From NCBI RefSeq assembly GCF_003369915.1, contig NC_046677.1:13826001-13890000 (forward strand): DNA of 64,000 nt, written 5' to 3'. Within the stretch, counting starts at the first letter, position 1. Every line of letters begins with the position of its first letter. A program made the translations under genes and the position numbers. Source of the stretch: Drosophila miranda (Eukaryota > Arthropoda > Insecta > Diptera > Drosophilidae). Positions 1 to 13,874 of this stretch are shown here, piece after piece. The notes beneath the pieces are model-generated. The model was given only the letters and a program-made list of their open reading frames with translations, was not told where the DNA came from and ran no database searches.

Positions 1-2500
1 AATAAATTAACTGCCTTAGAATATTCTGTTTCGTTTTTCAGACTTTTCTATTTTACTAGATCAAGCCAAAGTTAAGTTCTTGCTCGCGTACGTACATTTT
101 TGTTTTCTATTTTTTTTTACATCAAAGCGTGCGAAAGTACGTTGCGACCCGGGGAACTGTCCATATGCGAGTATTGTATGAAAATAAAAGCGCCCAGCCC
201 TATCCCATGAATGAATCCCTTGACTCGCTGTCAGGGTTAAAGCTTGAACTGCGGCAACTTTTACTTCCAGCCGCCTACTGCCCCTCCCCCATCCTAATGC
301 CCCGCACCATAACGCTGTCATTTTGTGGCCAAACGAGCCGTGAAAATGCTTTGCTTAAAACTAGGGAAAAGTCAACCAGCAGCGCGGAATCTTTATGGTA
401 ACTATTTTTACTTTTCACTTATAAATCACATACATATGTATATGCTCAGTATTGTGCTCAGAATTCTAGTTAAAAATTTCGCAGAGTACTTGGCACATTT
501 TGTTCGTTTGCTTGACTAAAATAAATTTTGCAAACAACAAATAATAAATAAATAACTAAGCAGCAAAAGAGCAAGCTGGGCAAAAACCAGAGAGTAGAAA
601 AATGAGCAGGAAAAATGCCGAGCTCGAGGAAGACCAAGACAGGAAGGAGGAGGAGGAAAAGGCGATGGGGAGGAAACAGAGCAAGAGCCAAGGCAAAGGC
701 AAAAGCGAGCAACGAGTCGAGTCGAGTCAAGTTGAGTTGAGCCGAGTCCATGTCCTTGGGCAACTTCCCACGCAAAAATGTTCACCAGCAAAGGTTACAC
801 CAACACACACACACAGAGGCACGCACAAAAGCAATCAAAGAGAATGGCTGAGGCCCACACAGATATTCACACACACACACACACACAGACGCGGACGCAC
901 TCAAGGCACCGACAAAGAGAAGAAAAAACAACATAAAAATTAAAGAAGCTTTAAGTATTCTCGTTGCTGTTGTTGTCGTTGGTGTTTCTACTTCTGCCTC
1001 TGATGCTGCTGCTGTCAGAGGGTCCTGGTCCTAGTCGAGGTCCTGGGGGTGAAGCGTTTAGAAGTGGAGAGGGGGGCTGGAGAGAGCGGTCTTTTGTGCG
1101 TCGGTTGTTCCTGCTGTACGAGAATTTTTCTAAGAATTTACACGCTGTCAATGTTTATGCGCTCTCACGCACTTGGGTCCGTCTCTTTGTGTCTCTCTCT
1201 GCTGCACACACACACACTCCCACTCTTTTTATCCGTTTGAGAGTCGTCTCTCTGTGATAACTCTCTCTTCTCTCCCTGTTTACCTTAAAGCTCAGCTCTC
1301 TATGTGTTAGTTCTATGCGAAATATATACAAATGTGCAGCGATTATGGCTAAAAGATCTTTGTGCCGCTGCGAGATACATTTATACAGATACAGACACAG
1401 ATACACAAAAATGTTGGTCCATTGATGCGGATGTGTAAGCAATGGACGAAAATGTACTTTTAAGATTCAAAAATATGTAGAGTAAAACAAAACCCCAATA
1501 TTTTTCACATCTATTGTACATATATATTTTATATTATGTTTCCGCTGCTTTTCCGCACACTCCCAGCGCCAAGTATTAGGGGTATTTGTGTATATATGTA
1601 TGTATGTAGGCACTATACATATGTACATATATATGAGTATTTTTAGACACTTTGTTGCCTCGCTTGTGGCTCTCCTTCCTCACATGCCCGTATTTATGAA
1701 TTTTTTATTTATATATCCGTGTAATCGGCATATGAGCGCACATGGCAGCTGAGGGACTTACAATCAGCAACCTAATGGCGGAATGGCGCTGTAAACAGTT
1801 TGAATCCACTAGCAAAACACACAAAACACAGCACGATACTAACTTCGAACGATTAAAAGACTCCACGAGCATTTTCTCAATCAGTTTATCTGTTTGCTGA
1901 ACGTCAGTTCCCTTGAAAATGCATTCAGAGTTATTTTCAATGCTCTTTGAAGTAATTCGTACAATTTGGGGCATTTATTCTATTGAGTTTCCCTGAACAG
2001 AAGCTCAGGCTGATAAGGAAGCAGTCAAAGTGCAAGAAATGCACTCAGTTGAACATTCATTAATCATTTAGACACATAATAAATGAATGAGACGAAATAA
2101 GAGCCTTAGTCATTGATGAGTTTCTGCGGGTGGAGGGGAGTTTCTTTTATCATAAATCTAAATTTAGTACGTGGAAAGTGATTAGCCACTGACATTGTAC
2201 TTAGTTATTATGAAGCAAAAATGCACAACATTTTTAATCATTGTTTCTCAATGAAAGCTTAATTAATTGTGATTCGTAAGCCTATGGTGTATGCTAGCAA
2301 TACAATCCTCCAGGCTCCGACTTATGTACATATACAGAAAAGATTCTGTCTGAAATAACTACCACCCTAAAAGGTAAAAATAATTTCAGACGAAGTAAAA
2401 TGTTTGGACTCTAAATATCAGCCTCCTACTTATATCTTCAGCCCTTAATGTACATAATTCCACTCGTTACATTCCAACATTCACAATTAAAATCCGTAAG
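1..2500. other. Intergenic, low complexity, no gene seen
   Basis: No coding region is supported here. The interval holds a purine-rich stretch around 600-740, a CA repeat near 869-888, TG-rich and pyrimidine-rich tracts around 960-1270, and AT-rich DNA after 1450 with TACATATGTA-like palindromes near 1590-1640. Open frames in this stretch translate into low-complexity peptides (Glu/Lys, Leu, Thr-His repeats) that simply mirror the simple repeats. A TTTATT at about 2502 gives AATAAA on the minus strand and may be the polyadenylation signal of the gene ending at 2591. Confidence 0.6.
869..888. repeat. (CA)n microsatellite
   Basis: About ten uninterrupted AC dinucleotides, the cleanest of several CA tracts in the first kilobase. 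Confidence 0.9.
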
Positions 2501-2590
2501 CTTTATTCTCAAATAATATTTATAATATACAAAAAATCAAAGATGATCTAACACAGCCGAACTCATGAGACCCACCTGAGCAGATTCACC

Positions 2591-3742
2591 TCATGGCACC
2601 CACTCGTCCACGTCGTAGCTCTTCTGCGAGAACTGACACTGCAGTTCCCCCTCCTTGGGCTTGGGATTGGGACCAGATCGTCTCTGGCGGTGGCGCATTC
2701 CGCCGAGCAGACCAACCAGCAGCAGCACGAAGAGCGCACCGCTGGCCACACCGATGATGGGAATGGTCCAGGGATTCAACTCGTCCTCGTCATCGGTAGC
2801 TGCGTCGAGGCTGAGTATCTGGTCGAGCAGGGTGCGGCGACAGCTGAGGTTGGCGTTCTGATCGGCGCCCTCCTCCGGAACATAGCCGTCCGCGCACTGG
2901 CAGAGGCCCGACTCGTTGCAGGTCTGGTGTGGACCGCAGCCGCCCTGGAGACAGCCCGACTCGTTGCTGTTGAACTGCTTCTCCCGACACTCGCCGCGGA
3001 AGAGTATAAAGTCCTCCGGGCAGTCGGTGGCGGCAGTAGCGGTGGCAGTTGCGGTGGCTGCTTCCATTGTACTGTATTCAGTTGTTTCCAGCTCATCGGC
3101 GATCGACTCGGCACTGACCTCCGTGCATCTGTCCTCCTCCTTGTCCCACAAATAGCCTGGATTGCAGGAGCAGCGCTCCACGTCGACGCACTTGCCGTTG
3201 GAACATCCGTCGCCCAGCTGACAGGTGGGCACGCAGTCGCCACTGACACCGTCGCCAGAGGGGGCCAGCTGCTGGTAACCCTCGCGACAGGAACAAGTGT
3301 TGGGCGACACGCATTGGGAGCCACTGGCACAGCCCCTCTCGCAGATGGGCTCGCAGTAGTGGGTTCCGTCCTGGTGGTTCAGGGCGGAGATGTAACCGCT
3401 AATGCACTGACACCGTTGCGGCGCTACGCAACTGGCATGGGCGGGACAGCCCCGATCGCAGACGGGTTCGCAGAGACCCGATTCGACCTGGATGAAGCCC
3501 TGGCAGCACTCGCTGACCAGCTTGTAAGTGACCTGCTCCTCCTCGGCGTTGTAGAACTCGGTCTTCTTCTCGGGCTTCTTCCAGAACTTCCACTTGGACG
3601 GTGGCTTGACAATGGTTCGCTGCTTGGTCACGGGCTGCACGGACCGCACAGTCACATTCCGTTCGCAGTAGTTCTCCCGCAGGGAGGTGCCCATTGTGAG
3701 CACGGTACTCAGCAACAGTACGAGTCCCCAGATGATCTTCAT
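2591..3742 (-). CDS. Nimrod-like EMI/NIM-EGF single-pass membrane protein
   Basis: Single-exon gene of 383 codons, probably a type I cell-surface receptor for extracellular ligands. Residues 1-20 form a signal peptide. Residues 26-83 look like an EMI-type module ending in a CCxGF motif (CCQGF at 79-83), the hallmark before NIM repeats. Cysteine-rich EGF/NIM repeats follow at about 91-130, 130-170, 170-206 and 264-301. A Thr/Ala-rich linker lies at 218-239. Residues about 326-348 are a transmembrane helix, followed by a short basic tail of about 35 residues. This order (EMI, NIM repeats, one membrane span) and length match the fly Nimrod C proteins, especially NimC4/Simu, which bind apoptotic cells on phagocytes. 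Orthology is an inference and no symbol is assigned. AGATAA and TGATAA motifs upstream (about 3943 and 4132) would suit GATA-factor control in blood cells. A minus-strand AATAAA lies near 2502. The long plus-strand frame over the gene is an antisense shadow. Confidence 0.88.
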   Translation of the reverse strand: MKIIWGLVLLLSTVLTMGTSLRENYCERNVTVRSVQPVTKQRTIVKPPSKWKFWKKPEKKTEFYNAEEEQVTYKLVSECCQGFIQVESGLCEPVCDRGCPAHASCVAPQRCQCISGYISALNHQDGTHYCEPICERGCASGSQCVSPNTCSCREGYQQLAPSGDGVSGDCVPTCQLGDGCSNGKCVDVERCSCNPGYLWDKEEDRCTEVSAESIADELETTEYSTMEAATATATATAATDCPEDFILFRGECREKQFNSNESGCLQGGCGPHQTCNESGLCQCADGYVPEEGADQNANLSCRRTLLDQILSLDAATDDEDELNPWTIPIIGVASGALFVLLLVGLLGGMRHRQRRSGPNPKPKEGELQCQFSQKSYDVDEWVP

Positions 3743-3789
3743 TATTACTGATCGCGTCGACGTTCGGCTCAGAACTAAATTGGCCTGAC

Positions 3790-6700
3790 AATGGCCGGTC
3801 GCTTGAGACCTAAGCCGGGCGGAACGACGGGACTGCGGGACGATGGTACGGAGGGAGAGCAGGCAGCCAGACGCAGGCTGAGGCAGAGGGAAACAACAAC
3901 ATCCGCAGCCGCAGCCGCTGCCGTAGCAATAGCCATAGCTATAGATAAGTTTGTTCTGGCAATCTCAGAGGGTTGCTGCATATCGGAGGCGCTGCCAAAG
4001 GTCACCCCCGACTGGCAGACAATGGCTTTGATGGCTCTCACTCTCGCATAGCTATATCTCTCTTTCAGAATTCCTCTTTTATGTTGCTATCATAATGCCC
4101 GCTTAATAAGTCGCCCGCATTCGCTTACTGACACTGATAAGGTGGAAATATCGTTAAGATACATTTGTTGTTCATTGAATACATGAGTCAGAAAGAGCGG
4201 AACTATGGCAAGTGCGATAGGATTTCCTTTTTAGCTAACCTCCAGTCTAAGACTGTGTACGTTTTATCGCAATCTACAAGTATTTTCCATACTCTTTGGC
4301 TCTCATGGAAGGTCAGGTGAAATTTTCCCAGCCTAAAACCGGTTAATTTTCTCACTTTTCATCTTACTTTTATCAACATGTCTGGTCTTCTACCTGATTC
4401 TGCGATCTTACCTGCCTTTTGGTAACCTTTTAACTTTGGAAATCGAACCAGGGAATCTTTGAGATGCAACGTCCTTCTTTTGGGCAGAAAATATATGACA
4501 GAAACTATGCTAATAAGGGATTCATGATTGTCGCTCGATACGCAAAGAGTAGAGGAATATATTTAATTCGTGTATGTAAGGGATCAATGTTAAATGTTCG
4601 GTGTGTATGTATATTGAAATTAAGGACAACTTTCTGTATGGTTTTTGAAATAGCGATAGTGCCCAGTAACTGCCCAGAAAACACTCGACAATCATCTGGA
4701 TGGAAAAATATTCCCCAAAGATGTTGAAGGTCAATAATTGCCCAACTCTTCCCTCAAACAAATCAATTCTCTTGGTTTTTGTCTGCTTCTTTTTAGTTGA
4801 ATTGAGTATTTTCTAGCCACAGTAGGTCTGACGTCATTGGGCCTGTGGCATTTGTAACTTTTGTCACGCTCGTTTCAAGTCAGTATCCCTGGGACAATGT
4901 TTTGTAGAGCACATTCACTGTGAACCCAAAAGGGGCGCACGCCCACACATGTGTAGTACGCAACTGTCAATGCAAGACAGAACAGGCGTCGTATAGGGCA
5001 CGTTCCTGGCACCCAGAAGTCCCCTCCCCCTTTTACCAGCTTCGGGCTCCCGGTCTGCGTCCCGGTCTGGTCCTCCCTTTATGGAACATATGAACGGATG
5101 AATGACAGCTGACAGAGAGACAAAAGTGTGTGTGACACAGTCACATTCTAATCTAAAATAATTGAATTGAAGTCAGATTGCAACTGATGCCTTGTTCTCG
5201 CTCCGAGCGCGTGTGCGTGTGTGTGTATCTCCCAGATACAGATACGGCACGACGGGCATCTTTTGTGGGTGTTTGTTGGTGTGTGAAAAGTGTAACTGTT
5301 GGATAACAGATAAACGGCAAACTCGTCGCTGCTCGGCATGTGCCTGGGCCTGTGCCTGTGCCAGTGCCAGTGACAGTCAGCAGCAGCCCGTATCTGTATT
5401 TGTATCTGTATCTGCAGGCCCCTTTGCTTGTATCTGTATCTATTTGGCAGCCCACATCAGACATACATATATACAGCACGTATGTATGCGCAGCGCCTCC
5501 CAAGATAATTAATGGTTTAGAGGGTTACGCTAACTGGATTTTGGTTTGTCACAGCACCCCGTGCAGCGCTCCTCCACGCAGTCGGAAAATCCATCCACTC
5601 GCAGCTCTGCCCGAGATTTCTCATGTTGGCAACTGCAATTAGGCTCGGTGTTGGGGACTAGTCAAAGTTCTTGTGCCTAAGTTATGGCCTCGACTGAGGT
5701 TGCGATTCGCGACCCGCTAATTGCCAGCTATAAATTTGCATTATCTCACGTAGGGAACCGGCCCCGAGACCCCAAAAAGTCGGTTAAGGAAGTCCTTTGC
5801 ACCTTACTTTGCTCCCCACTCTGTTAAATTATCTAAGTTGCTGTCGGCCAAAAAGTTTCCGCCTGGGCCTGGCCATGTGACATCTGCTGCTCAAATGCAC
5901 AGGCACGTAGCCGCTACTGCTACGCCCTGGAATCGGATTTGATTGGATGGAAGTCGGAGGCAGAGGTAGAGAGCTTGGTCATGGACAGTTTAACTGGTAG
6001 CATGTTAAGCTATTTCATGGCTTAGCCTTCACTCCCTCCCCTCGCTTGTGCAGCGAAAAGTTTCGGCCACGCAAAAGTTTTCAGTTCCCAAATGATATGA
6101 CAATAATTTTAATTATAGATTAGCAGACACATCCTCGAATGAGCAATAAAATTGCCTAAATTATGGCGTCGGAGCAAAGGGTGCCTCTGCGTCGTGCTGC
6201 TGTCTGCTGACACGACCGTGGACTTTGTATACCAGTACCAGGCACAGCATGGATTATACACCGTGATCCAATGAAGCAATAGTTTTCGTTAGATATGCGT
6301 TGGATGACTTTCAAATCGAGTTACAGCAATGCTTCAACCCTACAACAAAATTTGTTCTCGTGCTCAGTACGAAGTAGATTCAATTGACTTTCTGTTGAGA
6401 TACAAACTTTCCAACACAAACTTTCAGTTTTCCCCCAGGAGTTGCACTGCAGGTACATGTTATATTTTCCTCGTTCCCTTTACTAAGTCTCTATTAAGTA
6501 TTCCTTGTATTTTTAGATTCCTTGAAAATACAAGTTAAGATTTGTACATTTTTCAGCTTTTTTGCTGCAAAGGTCATTAGGGTTGTCAAACGAGACATAT
6601 CATTCTTACTTATTAAATTATGTTAATTTGTACTCAAGATTAAATTAATAACTAGTATTTATTCCGAGGTTCTTTCGTTTATAACCATTTTGCCATCTAC

Positions 6701-9300
6701 CTGACATTGTCATCAGTAAACTCATCTCAAAGATCTGATCCTGTTGGCTATTAGCTTGCAAAAGATTTTTCAAGTTCCGTCAGCCTGGCTGACCATTAAG
6801 CTGTGCCCACTATCCGCATATATTTACCAGGACCACCTCTGACCTGGCCTAGTTTCAACTTAAATTAAGTGGCCTAAACAAAACAAAACAAAGAAAAGAA
6901 CAGAACTCTGAGAACTGTTAACCTTAAATTCATTTTTCATTCGCGAAGAGAAGGTTAATAGAAGAAACGCAGTCAGCTGAAGGGAAGGGGAAGGTAGAGC
7001 AGAGTAGAAAAAAAGTGAGCATTGTGTGTCATCCTTTGTGTGTCGGACTACAAGGATGCTGATGCTGTGGAGGAGTAGGGCAGAAGGACACACGTGAAAA
7101 ACTTTGCAAATGGAAAAGAGAAACTGGAAGGTGAAAACTGAAAACTGCGTCGCCGACTGTGATTAAAAAGCAGCTACGCCATTTGTTGTAGATATACTCG
7201 TATTTTTCGTACGCCCCTCCACCATCTCTGGTGTCTCTTCAGGTTAGCTACGGCCATTTTCATTTGCTAGAAAGTTTAAGGTCCTTCATACATAAATAAG
7301 CAGTAAGTAAGCGGCGGCGGCTCCGGCGACGGCATCGGCGGTGTCGCCTCAAAGTACAGCGGCAAACAGTAGAGGGCACGACAGTGCGGCAACAACTAAG
7401 CGGACATGACACCCTCCACAAGAGCGCACTTCAGAGAGGACCAACAACAACAGCAACAGCGACACTCATCAACAACGGCCCAACAAGAGCTATAAAACAA
7501 GCGCAACAAGAACTCTGCAACACGAGAAGAAACGGGACAGGAGCATCACGACACTTCGTCCTCAGCCGCGAGTCCGCCACAAGCCGAACAGCCGCGAGTA
7601 CCGAGCCTGACAACGCCTATGCCAACGCCAACGTGTGGCAGACGTTTGGCAGTATGTGTGCGAGTGTCCTTTCAGCAGTCAGTGTGGCAGTATGGCACTG
7701 TGGCACTGTGGCAGTCAGTCAGGGCTGCTGGCACATAATTAAGGACATCGTCGGCCAAAGCGAAGGCAACGGGAACAACAACGGGAATGGAATTACATTT
7801 TGAGATACTCTTACTGAATGGAATTTTTTAAAGATGGAACGGCTGCCATTTATGTATAATCAAGTTAATTACTAGAATCTATTCATTTTAGGTTTTTAAT
7901 CATTATAATTATATTCTAAGAGTTCAAGCATAAGTACTATATCTAAAATATTAAGGAGAATGCATAATTTTCAGAGAGTGGGATAATAAATCTTTATTCC
8001 TTAATTATTCCTCATGATAACTAAATTTATTTAGCTAAAGCACTGCAGACACTAACTACTAACTATACTTCCTCCCTTAATCTTCTTTTGCACATAATTA
8101 TTGACTGAAATTAAAAAGATTTGCACTGGCTTAACAAACAACCCTACGCACTTCGTATGCCCCGACGAGCTTTCAAGGGTATGCGTATATGTACGTATAC
8201 ATATCTATAAACACACTCACAGTTGCACTTTTGTTTCTGCTGTCTTCTCTCTGCCGCCTGGCTGTTTGCATTTGAATTTTCTGATGAGTACTGGGGTGCT
8301 ATGCTGTACGCCCCGCACACCTGGCGTGTGGCTGTAGGTGTGGGTGAGGGTATAGTGAGGGAATGCCGGAGTCTGCCTGAATGAATGATGAAAAGAAATG
8401 ACTAAAAAAGCTGCCAGGGCCCGAGCCCGAGCCGGAGCCGGAGCTGGAGCCAGAGAGAGAGCGAAGCCGTTAACACAAGCTTGAAGCACGAACGGCAGCC
8501 TGTATGGTGGGTCTGGGTCTGGGTCTGGCCAAAAGACAAAGCCTCAAATGAGCATAATGAGCATAAGAAGGCGGCGAAGCCAAAAGTGCTCTCAGGCGCA
8601 GTCGGCTTAGAACAATGCAGCACGAATTGTGTCATGTTATTAATGAAAAAGAGCCAAGTGCAGGGATGTACTAGACGGCGGCTGGCCAAAATGAGCAGCG
8701 CCTGTAGAAGATGGAAACAAAAACAGGATGCCGGAGCACTTTTAATATGCAACATGATAGCAAATGTGTCCATGTGCGTGCGTTTGTGCGTGTGTGTGTA
8801 TGTGTGTTCTCTGCGAAATGAAAATGAGAATGAAAATGAAAATAAAGCAAAGCCCAAAAACCACGGCACTAGAGCAAACAAACGGACGGACGGAGCGGAG
8901 CGGAGCGTGCGTCAAGTTATTTATTTGGCAATTGTTCGCTGGTTTTTATTGTCCTCGGAGAGGCTGCCACAGCCACTGCCACTGCCCCCTCCGACACCGC
9001 TGCTGCTGCGACACTCTCTGTTGGCTCTCGGAACACCCACTCAGCACCACCGAACCATCCAACCACCCACCGGCTGTGCCAGCTGTGTATTTAAATGTGT
9101 CTGTGTGGTCTTCAAAGGTCAATGGAACAATTTTAAAATGCTTGCCCGAGAAATAAACCAAAAAGAAAATCAAGCTGGAATCCGTATACGGGGACAGGCA
9201 CTGCAATCTCAAGGGTATCCGGAACGGAGCTTGACGGAGGGGAGCAACCAGAGCCAGGGAGCCATAGCCTGAGCAGAAAAAATACCTAAATTATGCCTGT
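3790..9300. other. Gene-poor intergenic DNA
   Basis: No supported gene. The first 300 bp are probably the promoter region of the minus-strand Nimrod-like gene and contain an AGATAA motif and GAGAG tracts. The rest holds scattered simple repeats: GTGTGT near 5212-5225, CTGTGCCAGTGCCAGT-type repeats near 5340-5380, a CAACAACAGCAAC tract near 7443-7470, GAGCCCGAGCC tracts near 8418-8450 and GAAAATGAGAATG near 8816-8845. Open frames of up to about 260 codons here lack domains, and most begin at non-ATG codons or are low-complexity. Confidence 0.5.
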
Positions 9301-10980
9301 GGTTATGGCCGTTGCTGTGTGAGAGAGCTGCTGCTTGCAGCTTTCGAGTGTGATGAGTTTTTAGGGCGTGGATCAGTCTTTTTTTCACAAACTTCATTTT
9401 CGTTATACTCTTCATTGGCAACAATGTTCGAAAATGTATCTTTCAAAATTAACAGCAGCTTATGTCAGCACTAAATTTTGTACAATAAATATACAATATT
9501 TCGAATCATTGAGTAAGGAATGTATCTTTCTTTTACAATTTATGTATTCGCCTGACGACTTGAAATTTAGTTCGAGACAAATAATTCAACCAAATTATTC
9601 ATATTAAATTTGTTTAGTACGGAATTTGATAAAGAAAAAATATGCGAAGACATATTAGAGTTTTAAAAGAGCTGGAGATAAATTTAATTTTTCTTGGAAA
9701 TAAATTTACATATATTTTGGTATATTCATATACGTTCCAACTTAATTAGTTCAAGGAATTATTTGGCCTGCAATTTTGAATAAATAATTTAAAAATTGGC
9801 TCTACTTAATATTTCGAATTATTTATTTTTCAAATTAAAAACATTGGAGGTGATGGTTTGTCTCTTTTGAATAAATACTCGCACAACAAGCCATATACTT
9901 GCACTTAGCACTCACCTCTTCTGTGTTCCTGTTTGATTTTGCAATCAATATAACTAGGCGATCCGATTGGTATATAAATATTTAGTTGATCTAGGTGAAT
10001 AGTTGTTATTAGAAATGCTCCATTTATTGTTTTATTTATTAAATTTGTTTTATTTTTTTGCTTACAAATAATTTATCAAATTTGTCTGCCGCGACCTCTT
10101 GAGATTTCATGAATGTAATGCCAGTAATTTTATCTCAATAATGATTATATCTTAGATGCGAGTTATATGCGATTATCGGAATATGCACATTACGACTATG
10201 TATCGAGTGGATCGAATGATTCAATTAAATTTAAAGTGAACAAATTTCCACAGTAGATCTTTTGTTTTCTTTGGTATTTACTTTATCAATCTTGTGCGTG
10301 TTTCGCCTGCTTATTGAAAATTAAAGCAGCACTCGCTGCGTTTTTATAACAATTTTCTATATAACAGAAAATTTGCATTCAAAGTGATTTCTTCTTGTTT
10401 CGGTTGTTGCTGAGTCCAAATGATAGGTATTAAAATCCATTTGTCGCCTCCTTGTGTGCACAAATACTTCTTCTTTTTTTATGTATATTGTTCGAATAAA
10501 TTTTACAGTATATACAATATGTTTAAAATATCTCTCTTTGTCATCGTTAATGTTTAATGCTTATAGTTTCTTTCGTTTAGGTTTTGTGCAGTTTTCTTTG
10601 TTTTAGTCTATATGTTAAGCCTTTTTCCATTGCTTCGGTAATATTGGTTTCGGGTTTTTTAGTGTCGAACGATAAAAGATTTTTCACGCAGTTTTCGATT
10701 TTCGGTTTTGTGCGCGCACTGTTGGATTTTTGTAATTTCTCTCACTCAATCAGAATAAATATTGCTTAGCCTTAAATTATGTGTATATTTTTCTTTTTAT
10801 TTATATAGTTTTCGGTTTGTTTTAGTTCTGTCATCCATAGCTCGAGGCTGCAAAGCGGAAAAAAAGGAAAAGAAAGGAAACGAATTGGAATTTAGTTAAT
10901 TTTACAAGCCACCAATTATTCAGCAGGCAATCATCACGAGTTTCTCACTTGTTGACAATGCCAATGCCCCAGAATATTTT
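9300..10980. other. AT-rich intergenic DNA
   Basis: Strongly AT-rich stretch with many TTTATT/AATAAA-like words, short poly-T runs and no open frame with protein-like composition. No repeat family was recognised. Nothing here can be called a gene. Confidence 0.5.
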
Positions 10981-10992
10981 TCGCTTTTACTC

Positions 10993-11036
10993 CCACCATC
11001 CTCCATCCACCATCCACCATCCTCCATCCACCATCC
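10993..11036. repeat. CCATCCAC-type minisatellite
   Basis: Imperfect tandem copies of CCACCATCCTCCATCC, about 3 units of 14-17 bp. On the minus strand they read as a Gly/Trp-rich peptide in an ORF that is otherwise meaningless. Confidence 0.8.
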
Positions 11037-11929
11037 CTACATCCTCCCACACACAATACACAATTTGAACATAAAAGTAACCATTGCCATTTATTTTTTT
11101 GCACCTGTTATACACACACACATATATACACCTGAACACAAGGAGTGAAAGAGCGAACAAAAGGAAGAGAGACAGAGAGAGAGTTGCACTTGACATGTAT
11201 CCGCACGATACTTTCCATTTTGAAACAGCATCGCCTTGATGGTCAATTAGAAATTTGGCAGAACATTTGCGGGGCGCCATCAAATCGAGTCGAATCGAAA
11301 TAATAATAAAAATCAAAGTGGAAGATAGGGAAAAATAAAAATAAAAAATAGATGAAGGAAGGATGTGGAATGGAATGGGAATGCAAAATGTGTGTGTACT
11401 ACAATGTTGCGACGGGGACAATCATCCTGATGCTCATGATGATTATGATAACGATGATTTTGATGCTGCTGCTGATGGAATTTTCACAAGCTCACACATA
11501 CAAATAAGCAAAGTCTATATATTTTGCCCAAGAAGAAATAAGAATATCAATTTCCTCCTCTTGGAAGGCGCACACACACATACGAACTCACTCACGCACG
11601 TTGAGTTTTTACGCACACACTCGCTCACGCAGTTCCATCTCTAGATTACATACAGACACGCACGCGTGTAACCGATATATACCATATATATTCATGAACA
11701 GTTTGGCTGTTTTACCTGCTTGTCTGATGGTATGATGGTCTGATGGTCTGGTGGTACACAGGAGTATTCGAGCAACGTTTTCTAATTTATTCCTATGTCT
11801 GTATGTGTGTGGTAGGCATGTATTAGTATCTATGTACATGGCATTGTAGTGCACAGTACACGCACGCACACACTCTCGCCGATACACGCGCGCGCACCGT
11901 TAGCGACAGACAACAGGCACAGGCAGAGG

Positions 11930-11949
11930 CACACACACACACACACACT
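11930..11949. repeat. (CA)n microsatellite
   Basis: About nine AC dinucleotides inside a longer CA/CG-rich segment at 11850-12010. Confidence 0.85.
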
Positions 11950-13850
11950 CGCACGCACTCACGCACACGCTCGAGCAGCACACACTGATACGGACACTGA
12001 CACGGACACAGACCACAACCAACGCGACGCGACACTACGCTGATGGAACTCAATCTCTCGGTGGCTGTGCACGGAGAAAAAGGCAACTGACAGCACAACC
12101 CGAAACCGGAACACCAACTGAATCCGATGCTCGTCCAACAGTGCCAGCCAGGCAACCCTGGAAGTGACTGCAGAGGCGACGAATGCCAGCGAGCCCTGCC
12201 CGAGCATCCAACGAAACATCCTTGTGCAGAAAACGAGCGATGGCTCTTGCTCTGGCTCCTGCTCGGGGTTCGGGGTTCGGCGATTGGTGATGGGGGGGAG
12301 GTGATTTTTTGCTAGAGCCAAGGCTGGAAGATGTGACCATGCACGAGTCCTAGCGAGTCGTCAGGACTCGTGACTCCTGTGCCTGGAAGAAGCTTAAAAG
12401 CTCTTCCCTCAAAGCTCGTTCCTGTCGCTTACCTTGTGGAGGCTGTAAGAGAGTGCTGGAGGTGCGCAAATAGTCCCACTCTCTCTCTCTCAAGAGAGAA
12501 ACTCCTCAACTCCCTGAACCTCTCTCTCTGAATGCTGAGCCGAGCTTTCATGGTGTTAGTTAACCTAAAGATAAATGCTTCTAGAGAGGGTAGCGGTGGG
12601 AGTGGGGGTGCTGTCAATAGAGACGTGCTCCTGTCGATTCGCATTGCGTTGGTAGTTGTGTGTGGTCACCTCCAGATGTTGGGCAATTTCCATGAGAAAT
12701 GGGTTATTCAGTTGAGATAGCTAAAGGACAGTTAAAGTATTGATTGCTATGTCAGTGCAACACGATCCATTAGATCAAGTGCATACTCCCACCGAGCTGA
12801 GAGCGCCATTCACAAATCCCATTCTGTGCTCGAATTTTATGGAATTTTCGATGGAATATTGCACCAGCAAATGCATATGTACGTACATCTGTACATATGT
12901 AATAAATGTTAAATGTTAAACCAACAAATACAAATAGATAGCTTAGATAATGAGAAGACATACAACAGGTAAAGAAACCACAAGGAACACCAACATTAAT
13001 TTCCCAACTTAAGCCGAACGCCAATATATGTACATATTTACTTATGTATATATTATTAATATTATACGATCCTTACTGATAGCCAGTTTTAATCATGTTT
13101 CACAAAGGTCAACTATTTTCATGTACCCCTTATTCCGCTGTACACCGCATTACTTGACCTACTCTTTTGCAAACGCGATCATTCAATGCAATCGAAACTA
13201 ATTTGAAAGTATTTCAAGTACACATGACACATTCATTCATGCACTCACCACGAATACAGGTTTCAAGACCTTACACGCACACTAACATGAGCTCACACAC
13301 AGACACTTCAATACTCCCTCGCACATAGAGACTCAGCATGCGTAAGGTCCAGAGCCAAAAATGATTTATGACCCCACAAAAAAATTAATTTAAAGTAAAT
13401 TCGCATGAATGAAAAATGGCTTTCACAAACGAAAAACTACAAGGCGCCCTCAGAGCGAGAGCGAGGGCGAGGGCGAGAGCGCCCTCAAAGAAACCCATAG
13501 GGAAAGAGAGAGAGCGAGAGAGATGCTGCAGAGAGCCCTGTGTCCTGTCCTTTCGGTTTGCTCTTTGGTTTTGGACACTTGTAGGCAGCTTTCTCTTAAG
13601 AGTCTCTCTTTGAGAGCTTTTAACTCACTCTCAAATTACTTTGGCTTGCCAGAACACCTGCCTTCCATTGCAGTTATCCCTGTTTGTCCTTCCAGTGGCT
13701 TCCAAACCTCTCTACCTCGCGCACCCGACGCGCAGCTGCACGAATCAAAAAGTAGGAGCTGCTCCTGCTCGGCTTTTTTTACTTGTTTGGTATTCCTTTT
13801 TGGTTTTCCCTCGTGTGGTATCCATGAATGAAGGCTTCTGATAATGTCAG

Positions 13851-13874
13851 CCAGGCAGGCAGGCAGGCAGGCAG
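13851..13874. repeat. (CAGG)n microsatellite
   Basis: Six near-perfect CAGG/GGCA units in tandem. Confidence 0.9.

Noticed and set aside
602..943. 113-codon Glu/Lys-rich frame
   Set aside because: It is a translation of a purine-rich tract and a CA repeat.
2690..3751. 353-codon open frame antisense to the membrane NIM gene
   Set aside because: It mirrors a GC3-rich coding exon on the other strand, and its peptide is Ala/Leu/Val-rich with no domain.
4464..4727. 87-codon ATG frame
   Set aside because: AT-rich codons, no domain and no promoter, so consistent with chance.
8481..9272. 263-codon frame
   Set aside because: It begins at TTG, runs through simple repeats (GTGTGT, GAAAATGAG) and gives low-complexity peptide.
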